From: Amblyornis subalaris
Lineage: Eukaryota; Chordata; Aves; Passeriformes; Ptilonorhynchidae
DNA length: 64,000 nucleotides
Assembly (NCBI GenBank): GCA_018881555.1
Contig: JACAXG010000122.1
Coordinates: 62,001 to 126,000 of the forward strand
Reading direction: 5' to 3'
Part shown: piece by piece, positions 1-12,052 of the stretch
How positions within the stretch are numbered: the stretch's first letter is position 1
How the letters are laid out: each line of letters begins with the position of its first letter
Position numbers and translations under genes: made by a program
The notes under the pieces: generated by a model
Databases searched by the model: none
Told to the model about the DNA's origin: nothing
Seen by the model: the letters and a program-made list of their open reading frames with translations, nothing else

Positions 1-99
1 CACTGAGTAAAACTGGAAATTACAGACTCCAAGCTTTGCCCTGCTTCTTTATAGATCCTGTATTGATGATATTATTTCCTAGAAGCACAATTTGTATGT

Positions 100-1563
100 C
101 AGTATCCTGATGTCATCACTAAATGTTTCTCAATGATTTTTGAGAAGTCTTGGGAATCCAGAGAGGTCCCAGCTGACTGGAAGCTGGCAAACATTGTCCC
201 AATTTTCAAGAAGGGCAAGAAGGAGGACACCGGAAAGCAGGAGCCTGTCAGTCCCATTTTAGTGCCTGATTATTCTGGGAAGTATTAAAAAACACCTGAA
301 GAACAACACAATCATTGGTCACAGCCAGCACAGCTTCATGAGAAGAAAGCCCTGCTTGTCAAATTCAATTTCCTTCCATGATAGGAAAACCCACCTAGTT
401 GATCAAGGGAAGCCAGTTGATGTAATCCTTTTGGATTTCACTAAAGATTTTGGTACTGTCTTTCCCAGGACCCTTCTGGACAAACTGTCCAGCACACAGC
501 TGGATAAACACATCATGTGATGGGTGAGCAACTGGCTCATGGGTCGGGCACAAAGGATTACAGTGAATGGAGTGACATCAGATGGGTGACCCGTCACTAG
601 TGGGGTTCCACAGGGCTCCATCCTTGGCCCTGTGCTCTCCAACATCTTTGTAAATGATTTGGACTCAGGACTGGAACGGATGCTGAGCAAGTTCACAGAT
701 AATACAAAACTGGGAGGAGCTGTTGACTCTCTCAAAAGATGAGAGGCCCTGCAGAGAGACCTCAACAAATTAGAGGGCTGAGCAATTACCAACCATATGA
801 AGTTTGAGGGAAGGTGCCAGATTCTGCACCTGGGATAGGACAACCCTGGATGTACGGACAGACTGGGGAATTTGATGCTGGAGAGCAGTGCTGTGAAAAG
901 TGACCCAGGAGTCCTGGTCGATGGCACGTTGAACATGAGTCAGCAGTGCCCAGGCAGCCAGGAGGGCCACCCATGTCCTGGGGGGCATCAGGCCCAGCAT
1001 TGCCAGCCAGGCAAGGGAGGGGATTGTCCTGCTCTGCTCTGCACTGGGGCACCTCGAGTGCTGGGGGCAGTTTTGAGTGCCACAATGTAAGAAAAATATG
1101 AAGCTATTAGAAAGTGTCCAAAGGAGGACCATGAGGATGGTGAAGTGCCTTGAGGAGAAGCCGTATGAGGAGTGCCTGAGGTCACTTGGTCTGTTCAGCC
1201 TGGAGAAGAGAAGGCTGAGGGGAGACCTCATTGCAGTTACAACTTCCTTATGAGGGGAAGAGGAGGGGCAGGAACTGATCTGTTCTCTGTGATGACCAGT
1301 GACAGGACTTGAGGGAATGGCCTGAAGTTGTTTCAGAGGAGGTTTAGATTGGATGTCAGGAAGAGGTCCTTCTGCCCTGGTTGGGCGCTGGAACAGGCTT
1401 CCCAGGGAAGTGGTCAAAGTACCAGCCTGGGAGTCCAAGAAGCATTTGGAGAAAGCTCTCAGGCCCATGCTTTGACTCTTGGGGTGTCCTATGCAGGGTC
1501 AGAAGTTGGACTTTTTTGATGCTTGTGGGTCCCTTCCAACTAAGCTTATTCTATGATTCTGTG
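100..1563 (+). mobile_element. CR1 LINE, 5'-truncated, 3' end intact
   Basis: This is a non-LTR retrotransposon copy of the CR1 clade. It enters inside the reverse-transcriptase part of ORF2 (a stretch reading like 'IFEKSWESREVPADW..' near 140-185) and runs to the CR1 tail ATTCTATGATTCTGTG at 1548-1563, so it inserted in + orientation. Truncation at the 5' end is the usual outcome of incomplete target-primed reverse transcription. The left boundary is approximate: similarity to remembered CR1 is clear from about 130 and plausible from about 100. I did not find a convincing target duplication; CR1 copies often lack one. Confidence 0.93.
130..860 (+). pseudogene. CR1 ORF2 reverse-transcriptase remnant
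   Basis: This is the decayed reverse-transcriptase domain of the CR1 copy. In intact elements it copies CR1 RNA into DNA at the nicked target. A block at 602-661 still reads [20 protein letters not shown], a conserved core motif of CR1 polymerases. The catalytic FADD box has become FTDN (about 693-704), losing one of the two paired aspartates. In-frame stops and frame changes occur before and after (for example TGA at 518-520). The protein cannot be functional. Confidence 0.85.
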
Positions 1564-4184
1564 ACAGAAGTTTCTGTACTTGTTCATTTCATGTATCTCA
1601 TGGCCCTAGTGTTGAAGGCAACCTCTGCTTGAGAGCAGATTTCTTGCAACTGTAATGTTTATAACCATAAACATATTCTCATTTTACAAAGACTAATTAG
1701 CAACAGATGCAACAGTCCATCATACTAGGAACTAGTCACTTTTCAACAACCAACCCTCTGCAAATATAAATATAGACAAACAGGCATCCTTTTAAGACAT
1801 CCTTATATTGCACTTTCCTTTTGTAAAGCATGTCAACATACTTCTTATTGCTAAGTCTGTATGGTTCCCTAAAATAAAAGTAATAAATTAATATTGCGAT
1901 GGAAAGTAAAATTATAATCAGTTTTAATCTTCTGTAGCAAGTCATTACATTGCTAAATTTCTTTCTGGTGTTTAAGATAGAAGGGTTGGCGGGGGCTAAC
2001 AGTTGTTATGACACAGGCCTGAAAGAGACTTTACACCCCAAATTCTATTCAGTTTAGGTGGATCCTATTCATATAGGGCTGTAAATATGTAATTTATTTC
2101 ATATTATTCCCAGGTAGTGATATCAATTACAGATGTGATAAAGTAATCCAGGATTAGGAAAAGTGTTGGTTCACATTCCCCAGCTTTTTCTTTCTTTCTT
2201 CTGTGGAAACTGTTCCCCATGAGCCACAATGGTGACTGACCTACATGTCCCTCTGAGGGGGAAAGGAGGTCAGTGCCCTGCTGACCTCTTTGGTTATATA
2301 ACCTGAGTGGTCCAGAAATGTAGGAAGAGTACCGGCTCTGTAGCAGCCCTTTTATCTTTCCGTAGAGTAGAGTGCCACAAAGAAACAAGGAAAGCCATCT
2401 CTTTGCTGACCCCTAACTGCTTGGAGTGCAGTGAGTTAGAGGCAGAAGCAGTGTATGCAGTACATACAAGATCTATCTCAGAAACATACCGACAGAAAAG
2501 AAGCTGCAGCAGGAGAATGGTTCCTTATCTTGAGGAAACAATGCCTCCCTGGGTTACTGAAGAGTTCATTCAGTTTCTTCTTAGCCCTTTGTCCTAGGCT
2601 GAGCCTGAAATCTCAAGCTAGCCCACAAGGAATTCTACAATAGCTATTATGGCTTGTCATCACAGTTAAATCTTAGGATAATTCTGCAAATAAATGAGGT
2701 GTTTCAGAGGTGTGAGTCAGTATCAAAAAGACTGATTCTAATACAGTAGCAATAAATATCTGATTCCTTGTGTGCAAGGTTTCCAAAAATGGTTTTAAGA
2801 TCCAGCTTTTAATCTCTGTCATATCAATCTCTAGGCATGAAAACAACAAATCCAAAATGTCTCCTAAAATGACAGCCTGCCTGCCTCTGACTGTGGAGCT
2901 TCTGAAATCATGCTGAGCACCTCATTATAGGACTCTCAATTATGGCTGGCTTTCTGCCAGAAATTTACTTGTGAAAGTTGATTGATAGCTTCAAGGAACT
3001 GCTTTTTTCTGTTACACTAATAAATGACAGCTTCTGAAGAGATAAATTTGCAAACTTTCCATGCTTATAGTAGGCCAGAGTCTCTTCTGTTCAGGTCTGA
3101 TATCTAAAGGAGTACTTATAGCAGAATGAAGAAAGGGGAATGTAGTACAAAATATTTCCAGTGCCCATGAGGACAAAAATGGGTCTTTGCAACCATTCTT
3201 GTCATCATGGCTACAAGCTTCAGCAAAGGTAAGGAAAATCACCAGATCCCTTCCAAAATGAAAAAAACCCCAAAACCCAAAAAACCCAAAACACTTAAGC
3301 TACTTCACAGCAAAAGATACCTAATTTTTGTGGCTCAGCAGTCTCAAGCTGCATTCACCCTTCTCACAGGAAGCAGTGGGTGAGTGCTGAGCACAGAAGG
3401 GTATTTGTCAACTACAAAATTGGTGCAGGGAGTCTGCACCGCTCGTATCAGTGTGTCTGTTGATTTCTGTGGTACCTCTCACTGGAAGAAGGTAAACATT
3501 GATTCAAATTTTCCCCAAATTTCTAACATTCTTCTTTTACAAAAGGACAAAACATCTTCATTTCAAAATTGTTTCATCCTCTTATTTCAGATTATTGCCT
3601 AAACACATCTGGATTTGAACAGTATCTCATGTGCAGTGGCAAACCGTAACTGACTACACTTACTATTCCTCTTAGGTAAAAGAAATTGTTATAGTTTGAG
3701 ACGGCTTCGTAATAAAATCTTGGCATTAATGCATCTATCAGGAGATTACGGAGAAAATATTAACAGGTGTATTTTTTTCCTTTGCTCATGCACAGGAACA
3801 ATATTATTTTATTGTACACTGGATATAAGAGTCTTACGAATTAAGAGTGAGTTAATGGGAAAAAAAAGGATTAAATATTATTTAATGTTACTTTAATGTT
3901 ATGGTTTTTTCAGTGCTAAACATTGTAAATGTTGTGCAACATCAAAGGAGAAGTAAGGAACTGCATTTTTTTATTTGATTTTAACAGCATCATTCTCACA
4001 GTACATATTAAAATTTAAATCACACATATGAAATGTAAAGAGAATTTAAACTTAGATTTGTGGATACTGTAGCTGTATTAATCTCTAAAATGATACTGGT
4101 TGACTGTCAGTAAAATACTGAAAATAATATAAATTTCAAGATTACTTGTACTTTACAGTTCAGTGAATTAAAGCTGAGACATCT
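1564..4184. other. Unique AT-rich DNA between CR1 and LTR
   Basis: No transposon that I recognise. It holds one possible minus-strand membrane-peptide exon (listed separately), an A/C-rich low-complexity patch near 3257-3295 (runs of A broken by CCC/CCCC), and only short random-looking open frames. A stretch at 3165-3231 sits between a weak acceptor and an AAAG/gtaagg donor, but its pyrimidine tract is poor. Confidence 0.6.
1847..1945 (-). CDS. Possible first coding exon of a single-pass membrane protein (uncertain)
   Basis: From an ATG at 1943-1945 (minus) the frame reads MTCYRRLKLIIILLSIAILI.., then YYFYFREPYRLSNKK. That is a short basic head, about 18 hydrophobic residues, then a charged stretch, the layout of a signal anchor such as those of Golgi type II enzymes. 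A GTATGT donor-like site follows the AAGAA near 1847-1852; read through, the frame stays open for 69 codons to about 1736. I do not recognise the family. AT-rich DNA readily yields Ile/Leu/Tyr/Phe-rich peptides by chance, so this is weak. An internal TTTTATTTTAG could also act as an acceptor. Confidence 0.15.
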
Positions 4185-4500
4185 ACATGTGTGGTGGTTT
4201 AGCAAATTAGAGAAAAAACTTGGTTTATAAGAACAGTCTGCTGGAATTTTCTGTGCTTGGAACAGAGCCCAGAGGTGATGAACAGGTCGCTAAACCAATA
4301 AGGTCAGCGGTAACGCCTCTGTGATGCCATATTATGAAAAAGGAGGAAACGGAAGGATGGCCATCTTCTTGCTCCCCTGCTGAGGGGTGGCAGAGGGAAC
4401 GGCCCCTCCGGGGCTCAGTCCTGAGGCCGCCGCCAGCCCTGGTGGGCAGGCAGCCAAGGCCGAGCCGCCAGGAGAGACCACTCCAGCAGTTGCCAGCAGT

Positions 4501-4508
4501 TATAAATA
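4501..4508 (+). promoter_or_regulatory. TATA box of the solo LTR
   Basis: TATAAATA sits in the GC/CpG-rich part of the LTR, downstream of a C/G-rich block that could hold Sp1-like sites. It is the likely core promoter of the former provirus. Whether it still fires is unknown. Confidence 0.5.
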
Positions 4509-5338
4509 GCCGTAAGCAGCCAGCGCAATCAGGACCATGCGGCCCGGTGGGGCCCTTTCCACACGGCCGGCTCGGCTTACGCTGAACCAGGCAGATAGCA
4601 CCATATCGCCGGCAATGAGAGACATGAGGAATATTTCCACGATGAGGACCCAGAATGAGATCAATTCTTCAGGTACAACCTGCGGATACTAATTTTTCTT
4701 CCAAGTTATATAGAACAGAAAGACGTGGCCATGTGAGGAAAGCCAACATGGCGGTGCCACGTGGAAGAAGCTAACATGGTGGCTCCAAGGTCAGAGGAGG
4801 AAGGGAGAGAACAGAGACACACCTAACACCAGAACTGAGATTTCTCCTGCAAGCCCTGCTGAGAGCTATAATGTAACACACTGTTTTTCTATAATTCATG
4901 AAGTGTGTTTGGGGGGATGCAGAGATCCATGTACAGCCTGTGAAAAAAAAGAGTACCCATGCCAGGGTGTGTAGCTGCTGAGGCTTTTGGAAATTGAAGA
5001 AGAGAACTTTTACTTCCAGGCTGGGATAACTCATCCTTAAAAGACTAACCCCATGGACTATTCTGACCCATGCTGGCAGTTGTGGGAAAATTGCAAGATT
5101 TCATGGGAGAGATTGTTTTTTCACTGCAGGAGCTTTTGGGTGGGGCTGCTGGTTTGTGAAGCTTGAGGCCACACTGAAACATCAAGAAAGACTCCTAAGA
5201 TAATAATTTACTGACCCCAAAAACCCATGTTTGTTTCCCTTTCGCAGTTGCTGGGAAGAGTAAGGTATTGGGAAGAGAAAAGTGTCTGGAAGTTTGCTTT
5301 AATTTCTCATTATTCTTTTTACTTTTAATTCTATTAGT

Positions 5339-5344
5339 AATAAA
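5339..5344 (+). terminator. Poly(A) signal of the solo LTR
   Basis: AATAAA is followed by a T-rich stretch and a TGTTTTGCCTTG G/T-rich element near 5371, as expected at the R/U5 junction of an LTR. Confidence 0.6.
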
Positions 5345-5501
5345 TCTTTTTTACTATTTAAGCTTTGAGCCTGTTTTGCCTTGTAGTTTTTTCATTTTCC
5401 TCAATAATCCCTATTTCCCCTCATGAAAATAAGTTCTAGTTCACCATAAGTAATTTTTCATGGTGCTTGGCACTTAATCAGTGTCAAACCATGACAACAT
5501 G

Positions 5502-8500
5502 AAAATTGAATTATGTTTCACATAATTTTGACTTAAAATAAACTATTTTTTTGCAAAAAAATGTATAAAAGACATCTGAACACTCTAAATATTTATTAGA
5601 TATTATTATGATTTTGTCAAATGTAAGCTGTGCACTTTTTGTTTCTGACAAGATGTGGTTTTTATTCTATTCTTTCCACAAAAAAAAAATCCCTTTTCAA
5701 GAGAATTAAACTGAGCTGTTTTGATTGCAATTGAGCATTTAAAAGGATATATTTTAAAGTTTTCAGACAGTACAAACCACGAACTGGTTTAAGGACAAAA
5801 CAGTTAATTTCATGCATTTGCTATTACCGGTCTTTTCAGTAATTTCAAAAGAAATTTATGAGGGGTTTTGGTACTGTGTTTTGTATTGTTTTAATTATGT
5901 TTTTAATCTGAAGTAGTATATTTGAATGTTAAAATGGTTTCAAGGAAGAATAATGATGCAGAAAAGATGTTTCTTCCTTTGATTTTGGGAAAATTTATTT
6001 TATAAAAACTGATTGCTATTCTTTTGGAATGCCCTTGATTTTTGTTGGGTTTTTTTCAAATGGCTTTTGATAATAATCTCTAAGACATAGTTAGGAAGAA
6101 AAATTCACCTCATCAGATATTCTGTGCAGAATGCAAAACCCTCCTTCTGATAGATCAGCTCTGTTCTCAAAGTGACAATTCTTACTTTGAGTCCCAGGCT
6201 GTACTGCTGCTCAATAAATTTGGGCAACAGAAGAAAAAGGAGAAAAATACCTCAGAATGCAAACTGTAGGGGGAAAAAAAAGAAGCTATATATAAAGCTA
6301 TATGTATTCTCTATGTTGTGTAAGGATTAAGAGTTTTGTTCTAAAATTTAACTTCTTCATTTTATGTCTGTGTTTTTCCTTCTTTAAGTCCCTAGCAGCT
6401 ATTGTCAGTGACTTTAATGAAACTGGCTGGCGTGAAATAAAAACAACAGAAATCTCTCCTCCTGCTCAGCTCAGCCCAGCCCAGCCCTGCCCAGTCAGTA
6501 AGCAGTCTTTGCCTACAGCAAATGTTTTTGCTTTAAAGTTAAGACATCTAAAACTACACGTAATTGTTTTAATTACTGCTGTAAGTGCAAACATCCCCAC
6601 AGAACAACACAGAAATGTGCCAGCTGATGAGCAGATCAGATTACTGACACTACCGGCAATATCACAACAGGAATGTTGGACTGTGAACAACTGAACAGGT
6701 TTATAAGGCATGATGATTGATTGGGTGATTGAGGGATTCATCTGACCCTTTTACAAAGAGGGGTCTCCACCAGCCCAGCCCTGAGAGCTGCCACGTACTT
6801 TCAGTCCTTGTGGCTTGCCGAGTGCAGAGACACTCCCCATGCACATTGATTGAGCAACTTGGATATTTAGAGGGATACAGAACAGCATCCTGGTCTGGGA
6901 CGATCTGTGCTTTTTCCCCTGCCTCTGCTGATGACCAGCTAAGGTCAAAACAACCCTTGGACATTTTTTTATTAGGAATAAATCTATTTAATCTCTTTGG
7001 TTCTATGATCTCTGAGGGCACAGAGGAATTTTCATTAGTTTTTTCACATAAGGAGCAGAGATTTGCCTCTAATTATTTTATTGGGAAAGACAGAAGAAAC
7101 AACTGAGGTTTCTGTATGACAAAGAGCATGCAGACTTATTTAATTTCAATGGAATATCTTTAAAAATGATGATTTTCCCGGTCTAGGTCTATATTGCAGT
7201 TTTCAGGAAGTGAAAGGAAACAGGATCCAATGGGCAGAGCACCCAGCATAAAAAATACTGGGCTAAATGATTAGGTTAATTTTTGGTCACCAATTTTTAA
7301 AATTCTTAGTCTTGAGTTAGCACCCGTAGGTATATTTCAGAAAACGTCCCTCATTCTTTTCCTTTTCTCATTTGGTTTTCAGTAGATAGCAAATCCTTTT
7401 GGATATCATCAAATTCTTGGACATCAATGAAAACAGACAAAAGCAGGACGATTCTTCTTATGAAACCTACCAGCATCTGAATAATATAAAAAGTACAGAA
7501 AGCATGTAGTAAAGAAAGCTGTAATATTTCCTTGGAGGAAAGAAAGGACAGCAAATCTCTCAACATATGATAAGAGCCAATCACATAATTATCACAACTG
7601 GTGAGTGTTTGCAGAGTGAAGGATCCATGATTTGGTTTAAGATTTTATTCCATACTTTGATGTCCAGTCTTTAACTAGATATGTTTCTTTCCCACAGCCT
7701 TCTCCCATTCCCTTGTAATACGGTGACGATCTTCACTAAGTTGTATTACAAATAAAAAAATTATCTTTAAAGGGTCTTGAAAGAGCGGTTCTTCTTAACA
7801 GCAGTAATGTTCCCCACATAGAAAAAGATTAATAAGTTGGAGAAAGAGACCAACCTGAAAGTATGACCTACAGTCTGTTTTCATTCTGTATTCCATCATG
7901 ATTTTACAACAACAACAACAACATTATTTCATCTTTCTTAAAAGAGTACCATATATTATTTCTGGACTAATTATTTCTCATTTGTGTTTTTTATTATTTT
8001 TTAATTGTTATATAAAAGGAAGTGAATTTTCCTGACTTTTGTTTATCAGAGGATTGTTTAGTAAAGAGGATCTGACTGAGAATGGCACTAATTAGGCACA
8101 GCTGTAATCCAATTTCTATGGAGCCAAGGAACTGGATGCATTGAAATGCAACTGAAAATTAATGTGACTTTAGGTAAGTTTAGGGATGTGATAATTCATA
8201 CTCTTAGAGTTAGATACATACTTGGTATTTTCCTGAGTTAAGATATACAGGTCAAAAAAAACTTGTTATCATTATTTTTCAACGCATTAACAATTTTTAC
8301 TGGTTTATTCTGTTGATAGAGCTTGCTTGCTATTTGCTTCACATCTGTGAATAATCCAAGCAGCAGCAGCATCACACAAACAAAGCAGTTTCTTGGCAGT
8401 TCTCTCTGTTGCTCATGGGGGAACTGCAGGAGGAAGAAGCAGCTACAGATTTTTCTATCTGACTCACACAAGGCAAGTATTTCTTGCCACAGTAGCCCGA

Positions 8501-10673
8501 GGGCTGAATAGGTAAGGAAATACTTGGAAAACTATCTCTTACTGATTACTTTAATAGTGATAATTTGAATATTTATGCATGGCAACATGTAGAACACAAC
8601 AAAAATTTTTTATTTAGAGCTTTGACAACACAATGCAATCACATCACTTGCATACCCAATTCCAAGCAGTTAAAAGGATGTGAAGCTTTATGAAGGACAG
8701 GACAAAATATGCCAAATAAGGCATTACTTAGGTTTGCATTTGAAAGGGATACTGAATTTTCTCAACTATCCACCAAATCAGTTTCATAAAAGATCAGGGC
8801 TAACCTAGTATCTTGGATTCAGTTCTCAAGTTCATCTAGCTATCATGGGCATAAGCCATACGTAAAAATTTTCACCAGTATATGAGTAGTAAATTATAGA
8901 TAAGAAAAACTTTTTTACTCTTTCTCCAGTACAGAGATTATGGATTATGTCTGTGGATACTGTTTTAAGAGAATTTTTCAGATCTGGTCTACATATTACA
9001 TAGTATCACTGTTGGGTCGTTCTGTTCCTTCTTCCACTCCTCTCTTTCCATCTATGAAGAACTAGAAAGAAAACTTCAGTTATTCCTTCAAATCATCTGA
9101 CTACTAAATATTTCCCTAGAAAATCAAATGTTACACAGAAATAGAAACTAAGACAAAAGTGTGAGCAATAGAACAAATGACAAAGGTTTGACTGAAAAAA
9201 AGAACAGCCTTCACACAAATTTTAAATCTTCGTTTTTTCAGTTGCTTTAGGATATAATCCCTGTAAATATTTTTGACATAGGCACACCATACTTTAGATG
9301 TTGAAAACAATTCTTTGGTATTAACTTCATTTTAAGGCACTTGCAAAGTTATCATACTGGATTTAAACAGTAATGTTGAGCACAGATCTGTGTCTTTCTC
9401 ACGATTTTCTAATAACTCTAATGTTTTTAAAATAAATAGTGAAATTTAAGAAATATAAAATTTGTGGAAGAATTAATGAATGAATGCAATATGAAATGAC
9501 AGTCCATGATACTGGAATGATATCACACAGAATAGTATGGAAAGTATGGACTGATATTTCATAGGCATTTATCTACAGCCTGTGTTACCCTGTGTTTGAA
9601 TTCATCAGTGCTCCTCAGGACCAGGATCTTTTCTAGTCTGAAATACTTAAAGGGTTTGTTGATTCTTAGAAGAAGTTACTGAATTGTCTCTCTCTCTTCA
9701 TACTGGAGCCTTTACAGCTATGTAGACAGAATCTTAAAGAGACACAGAGAGCCGAAAATTGAGAAGGATTATGTTTATCCCTGCTTCTAAATTCACACAG
9801 CCTTTTTCTTTCAGTTTCTTTTGTTTTCTTGGGCAGCCCATTTCTAATATAGATAACTGAAACCTTTGGCTTTCTGTCTTGCTTTGATGCAAGGAAAGAG
9901 CCAATCACATGCTTATACAACTAAGTCCTCAAAGAAAGTCACCACGTGGGTATCACAATAATTCTTTTGCTCCCTACCAATACTATAGATGTGAAGATAG
10001 GGGTTGAAAGTCTGTAGTAAACCTGCCAAAAAGTAAATACTGCAGGTACTGCAAAATAGGTCCTTTGATCAAGAGAGGAAATTTCAGTTCAAAGAATAAG
10101 GGCTTCATACATAGTTTAAGTGTGTGTGAATGGATAGCTATCACTGTTAGTTAGAATCAATGAATCTTCTTTTCTCTTTTTTTTTTTTTTCTGTTAAATA
10201 TAACTAGTTTTCTTTGATGGCTCTACTTTTCAGATGAGGAAAAAAATAGAGTTTTTATTTTGTACAATTTTTTTTTAAACAAATAGCAGACTTCCACTCC
10301 ATTCTATGTTTTTATTGCTCAGAACAGCACCTGAATTATTCTGCATACAGTTATCAGTATAATCAGATTCATTCTAAACACTGAGTTACCCCTGATACCT
10401 ATCCTGAGAACAGAAGTTATTACAGAAGTATTTCTGAAACATTAAATTTACTTATTTGACACAGTCATAGCAGGACTCAGAATTCTGGATGTGTTTTTTC
10501 TGGTTTTTGTTTGTTTGTTTTATTGGGGATTTTTTAAGGACAAAGGAAATATTTATCTAGTCACATTCCAACAGGTTGGTTATACCAGTGGAAAGATGTT
10601 ACTTTTTCTATCTACTGCAACAAGTTAATTGCTGTACCTCTGTTTGTTTGTTTCTTTGTTTAATTTTGTTTCC
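5502..10673. other. Unique AT-rich DNA
   Basis: No transposon or gene recognised in about 5.2 kb. It includes a short (CAA)n run at 7906-7922, a T14-type tract near 10175-10189, and a 130-codon open frame at 6302-6694 whose composition and lack of splice or homology signals suggest chance. The CAGCTCAGCCCAGCCC stretch near 6466-6492 is a small GC-rich patch in an otherwise AT-rich region. Confidence 0.6.
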
Positions 10674-11290
10674 ATAGAATCATATAATTACTAAATCATA
10701 GAATCATAGAATGATTGGTGTTGGAAGGGAACCTAAGAATCCTCCTGTCCTGGACAGGCACACTTTCCCCTAAATCAAGTGCTCAAAGCCCCACTCAGTA
10801 TGGTCTTTAACACCTCCAGGGATGGGGACTCCACAACCTCTCTGGGCAACCTGTTACAGTGTCTCACCATCCTTACAGTAAAGAATTTCTTCCTAATATA
10901 TAATCTAAATCTATTATTCTTCAGCTTAATTCTGCTTGTCCTATCACTACATGAGCTTGTGAAAAGCCCCTCTCCAGTCTTCTTATAAGATCCCTTTATG
11001 TACTGAAAGGTGCTATAAGGTCTCCCCAGAACTTTCTCTTCTTCAGGCTGAACAGTCCCAACTCTCTCAGCCTGTCTTCATAGCAGAGGTTCTCCAGCCC
11101 TCTAATCAGGTTAGTGACTATCCTGTGGACTTGTTCCAGCAGGAAAACATCTTTCTTCTACTGGGGACTTCAGACCTGGACTCATTACTTCAGAAAAGCT
11201 GGACAGTAGTTATCCTCCACACAGCACAAATTTTGGTTAAAACTCTAGCTCAATACTGGCATAGCGGCTGGAAATTGATTTTTCTGCATG
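10674..11290 (-). mobile_element. CR1 LINE 3' fragment
   Basis: The CR1 tail in reverse (ATAGAATCATAGAAT-type repeats, about 10675-10713) is followed by the reverse complement of the CR1 3' region, with recognisable pieces such as GGGATGGGGACTCCACAACC near 10820 and CTTCAGGCTGAACAGTCCCA near 11043. The element is therefore minus-strand and 5'-truncated. Its inner (right) edge fades between 11240 and 11340. The two octamer blocks are separated by an AT-rich piece, so the tail itself has been expanded or disturbed. Confidence 0.92.
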
Positions 11291-11609
11291 GTTGCCATCA
11301 CATTGTTTAAAATAACATACTGAGTCCCCCTGTCAATTCCTTCCTGTATCGATGCCATATATTTTCATACTATTTCAAGGGGACTGTTTCGGTTAATAAC
11401 ATTCTGGATAGGTCTGTGTTATGCAGAGCCTTGTTTTTCAACTGTGTTTCTAGGGAAAGTGCACTCAGAGGTCCCCAGTTCTGGATTCAGAATCCAGTTC
11501 CACAATCAAAAGTCACTTTCACAGGAAGTGAAACTACCTAGAAGAAAAGGTTGAATTATTTAAAACAGATATGAACATAGTTTCTTCATTAATCATGAAC
11601 ACGAGTGGT

Positions 11610-11921
11610 TGTAACGATAGGGTGACACAGACTTCCCAGGCAGGTGCAAAGGAGAGCTCGTTTAATGCAAAAACCAGGCCTTTTTAAGCAATTAGGCATT
11701 ATCAAAATACATACCATTGTAACACAACAAACAGTAATTCAGCCAGTCACCATAAGCCACGAGGTGATCACGCGAAGGTTATGTAAGTTGTTTTTTCTAC
11801 TTCTAAGTCAGATGAGCTCGTTCCCAGAGGCCTTTTTACTTAGCTGAAGTAACAGAAGTGAACCATGATTTTACAAGAGTAACAAGGCCTTCATTTTCTA
11901 AAGTTTTACCTATCCGCAACA
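11610..11921 (-). mobile_element. Short solo LTR (ERVK-like), 312 bp
   Basis: The left edge TGTAACGATAGG and the reverse complement of the right edge, TGTTGCGGATAGG, form matching inverted termini. Flanks AGTGGT (11604-11609) and ACTGGT (11922-11927) are a 6-bp target duplication with one mismatch, as for ERVK/alpharetrovirus-like integrases. On the minus strand there is GCTTAAAAAGGCC (TATA-like, about 11680-11692), then ATTAAA (11661-11666) within GCATTAAACGAGCTC, giving minus orientation and a very short R region. No internal sequence remains. Confidence 0.82.
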
Positions 11922-11935
11922 ACTGGTAGTTCGGA

Positions 11936-12052
11936 AAAAAAACAACAAAACCAACAACAACACCAACACACAAACAAAAAAAACAGTCCACAACTGCCTC
12001 CCCCCAAAAGAAACCAAAACCCAAAAAAATTTCTGCAAACCAAAACAACAAA
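11936..12052. repeat. A/C-rich low-complexity tract
   Basis: Imperfect CAA/ACAAA and A-run repeats (AACAACAAAACCAACAACAA-like) directly abut the right target site of the short LTR. The tract resembles an expanded A-rich tail or simple repeat. It is transcription-neutral as far as can be seen. Confidence 0.75.

Larger units (their letters stand above)
4190..5496 (+). mobile_element. Solo LTR of an endogenous retrovirus (ERVL-like), about 1.3 kb
   Basis: The element starts TGTGGTGGTTT and ends AAACCATGACA, imperfect inverted termini of the TG..CA type. It is flanked on both sides by ACATG (4185-4189 and 5497-5501), a perfect 5-bp target duplication as expected for ERVL-type integration. A TATAAATA box at 4501-4508 lies in a CpG-rich promoter-like block (about 4370-4620), and AATAAA at 5339-5344 gives + orientation. 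The 840 bases between TATA and poly(A) signal are unusually long. No internal gag/pol or second LTR is present, so LTR-LTR recombination has removed the provirus. The minus-strand 87-codon frame inside it is a chance frame. Confidence 0.9.

Noticed and set aside
403..1468. Minus-strand frames of 177 and 232 codons
   Set aside because: They are antisense to the CR1 reverse transcriptase and 3' region, whose sense frame is clear on the plus strand.
3165..3231. Possible exon between a TTTCCAG and an AAAG/GTAAGG donor
   Set aside because: The acceptor has a purine-rich upstream tract (TGTAGTACAAAATATTTCCAG), weaker than the candidates kept; likely chance.
3257..3295. AAAACCCC-like tract that might suggest interstitial telomere repeat
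   Set aside because: Units are irregular and do not match the vertebrate TTAGGG/CCCTAA repeat; it is A/C-rich low complexity.
4334..4585. 83-codon GC-rich frame
   Set aside because: It lies in the CpG-rich promoter part of the solo LTR and has no recognisable domain.
6302..6694. 130-codon frame (+) and an antisense 91-codon frame
   Set aside because: Open on both strands, does not start at ATG context of note, no domain recognised. Probably chance.
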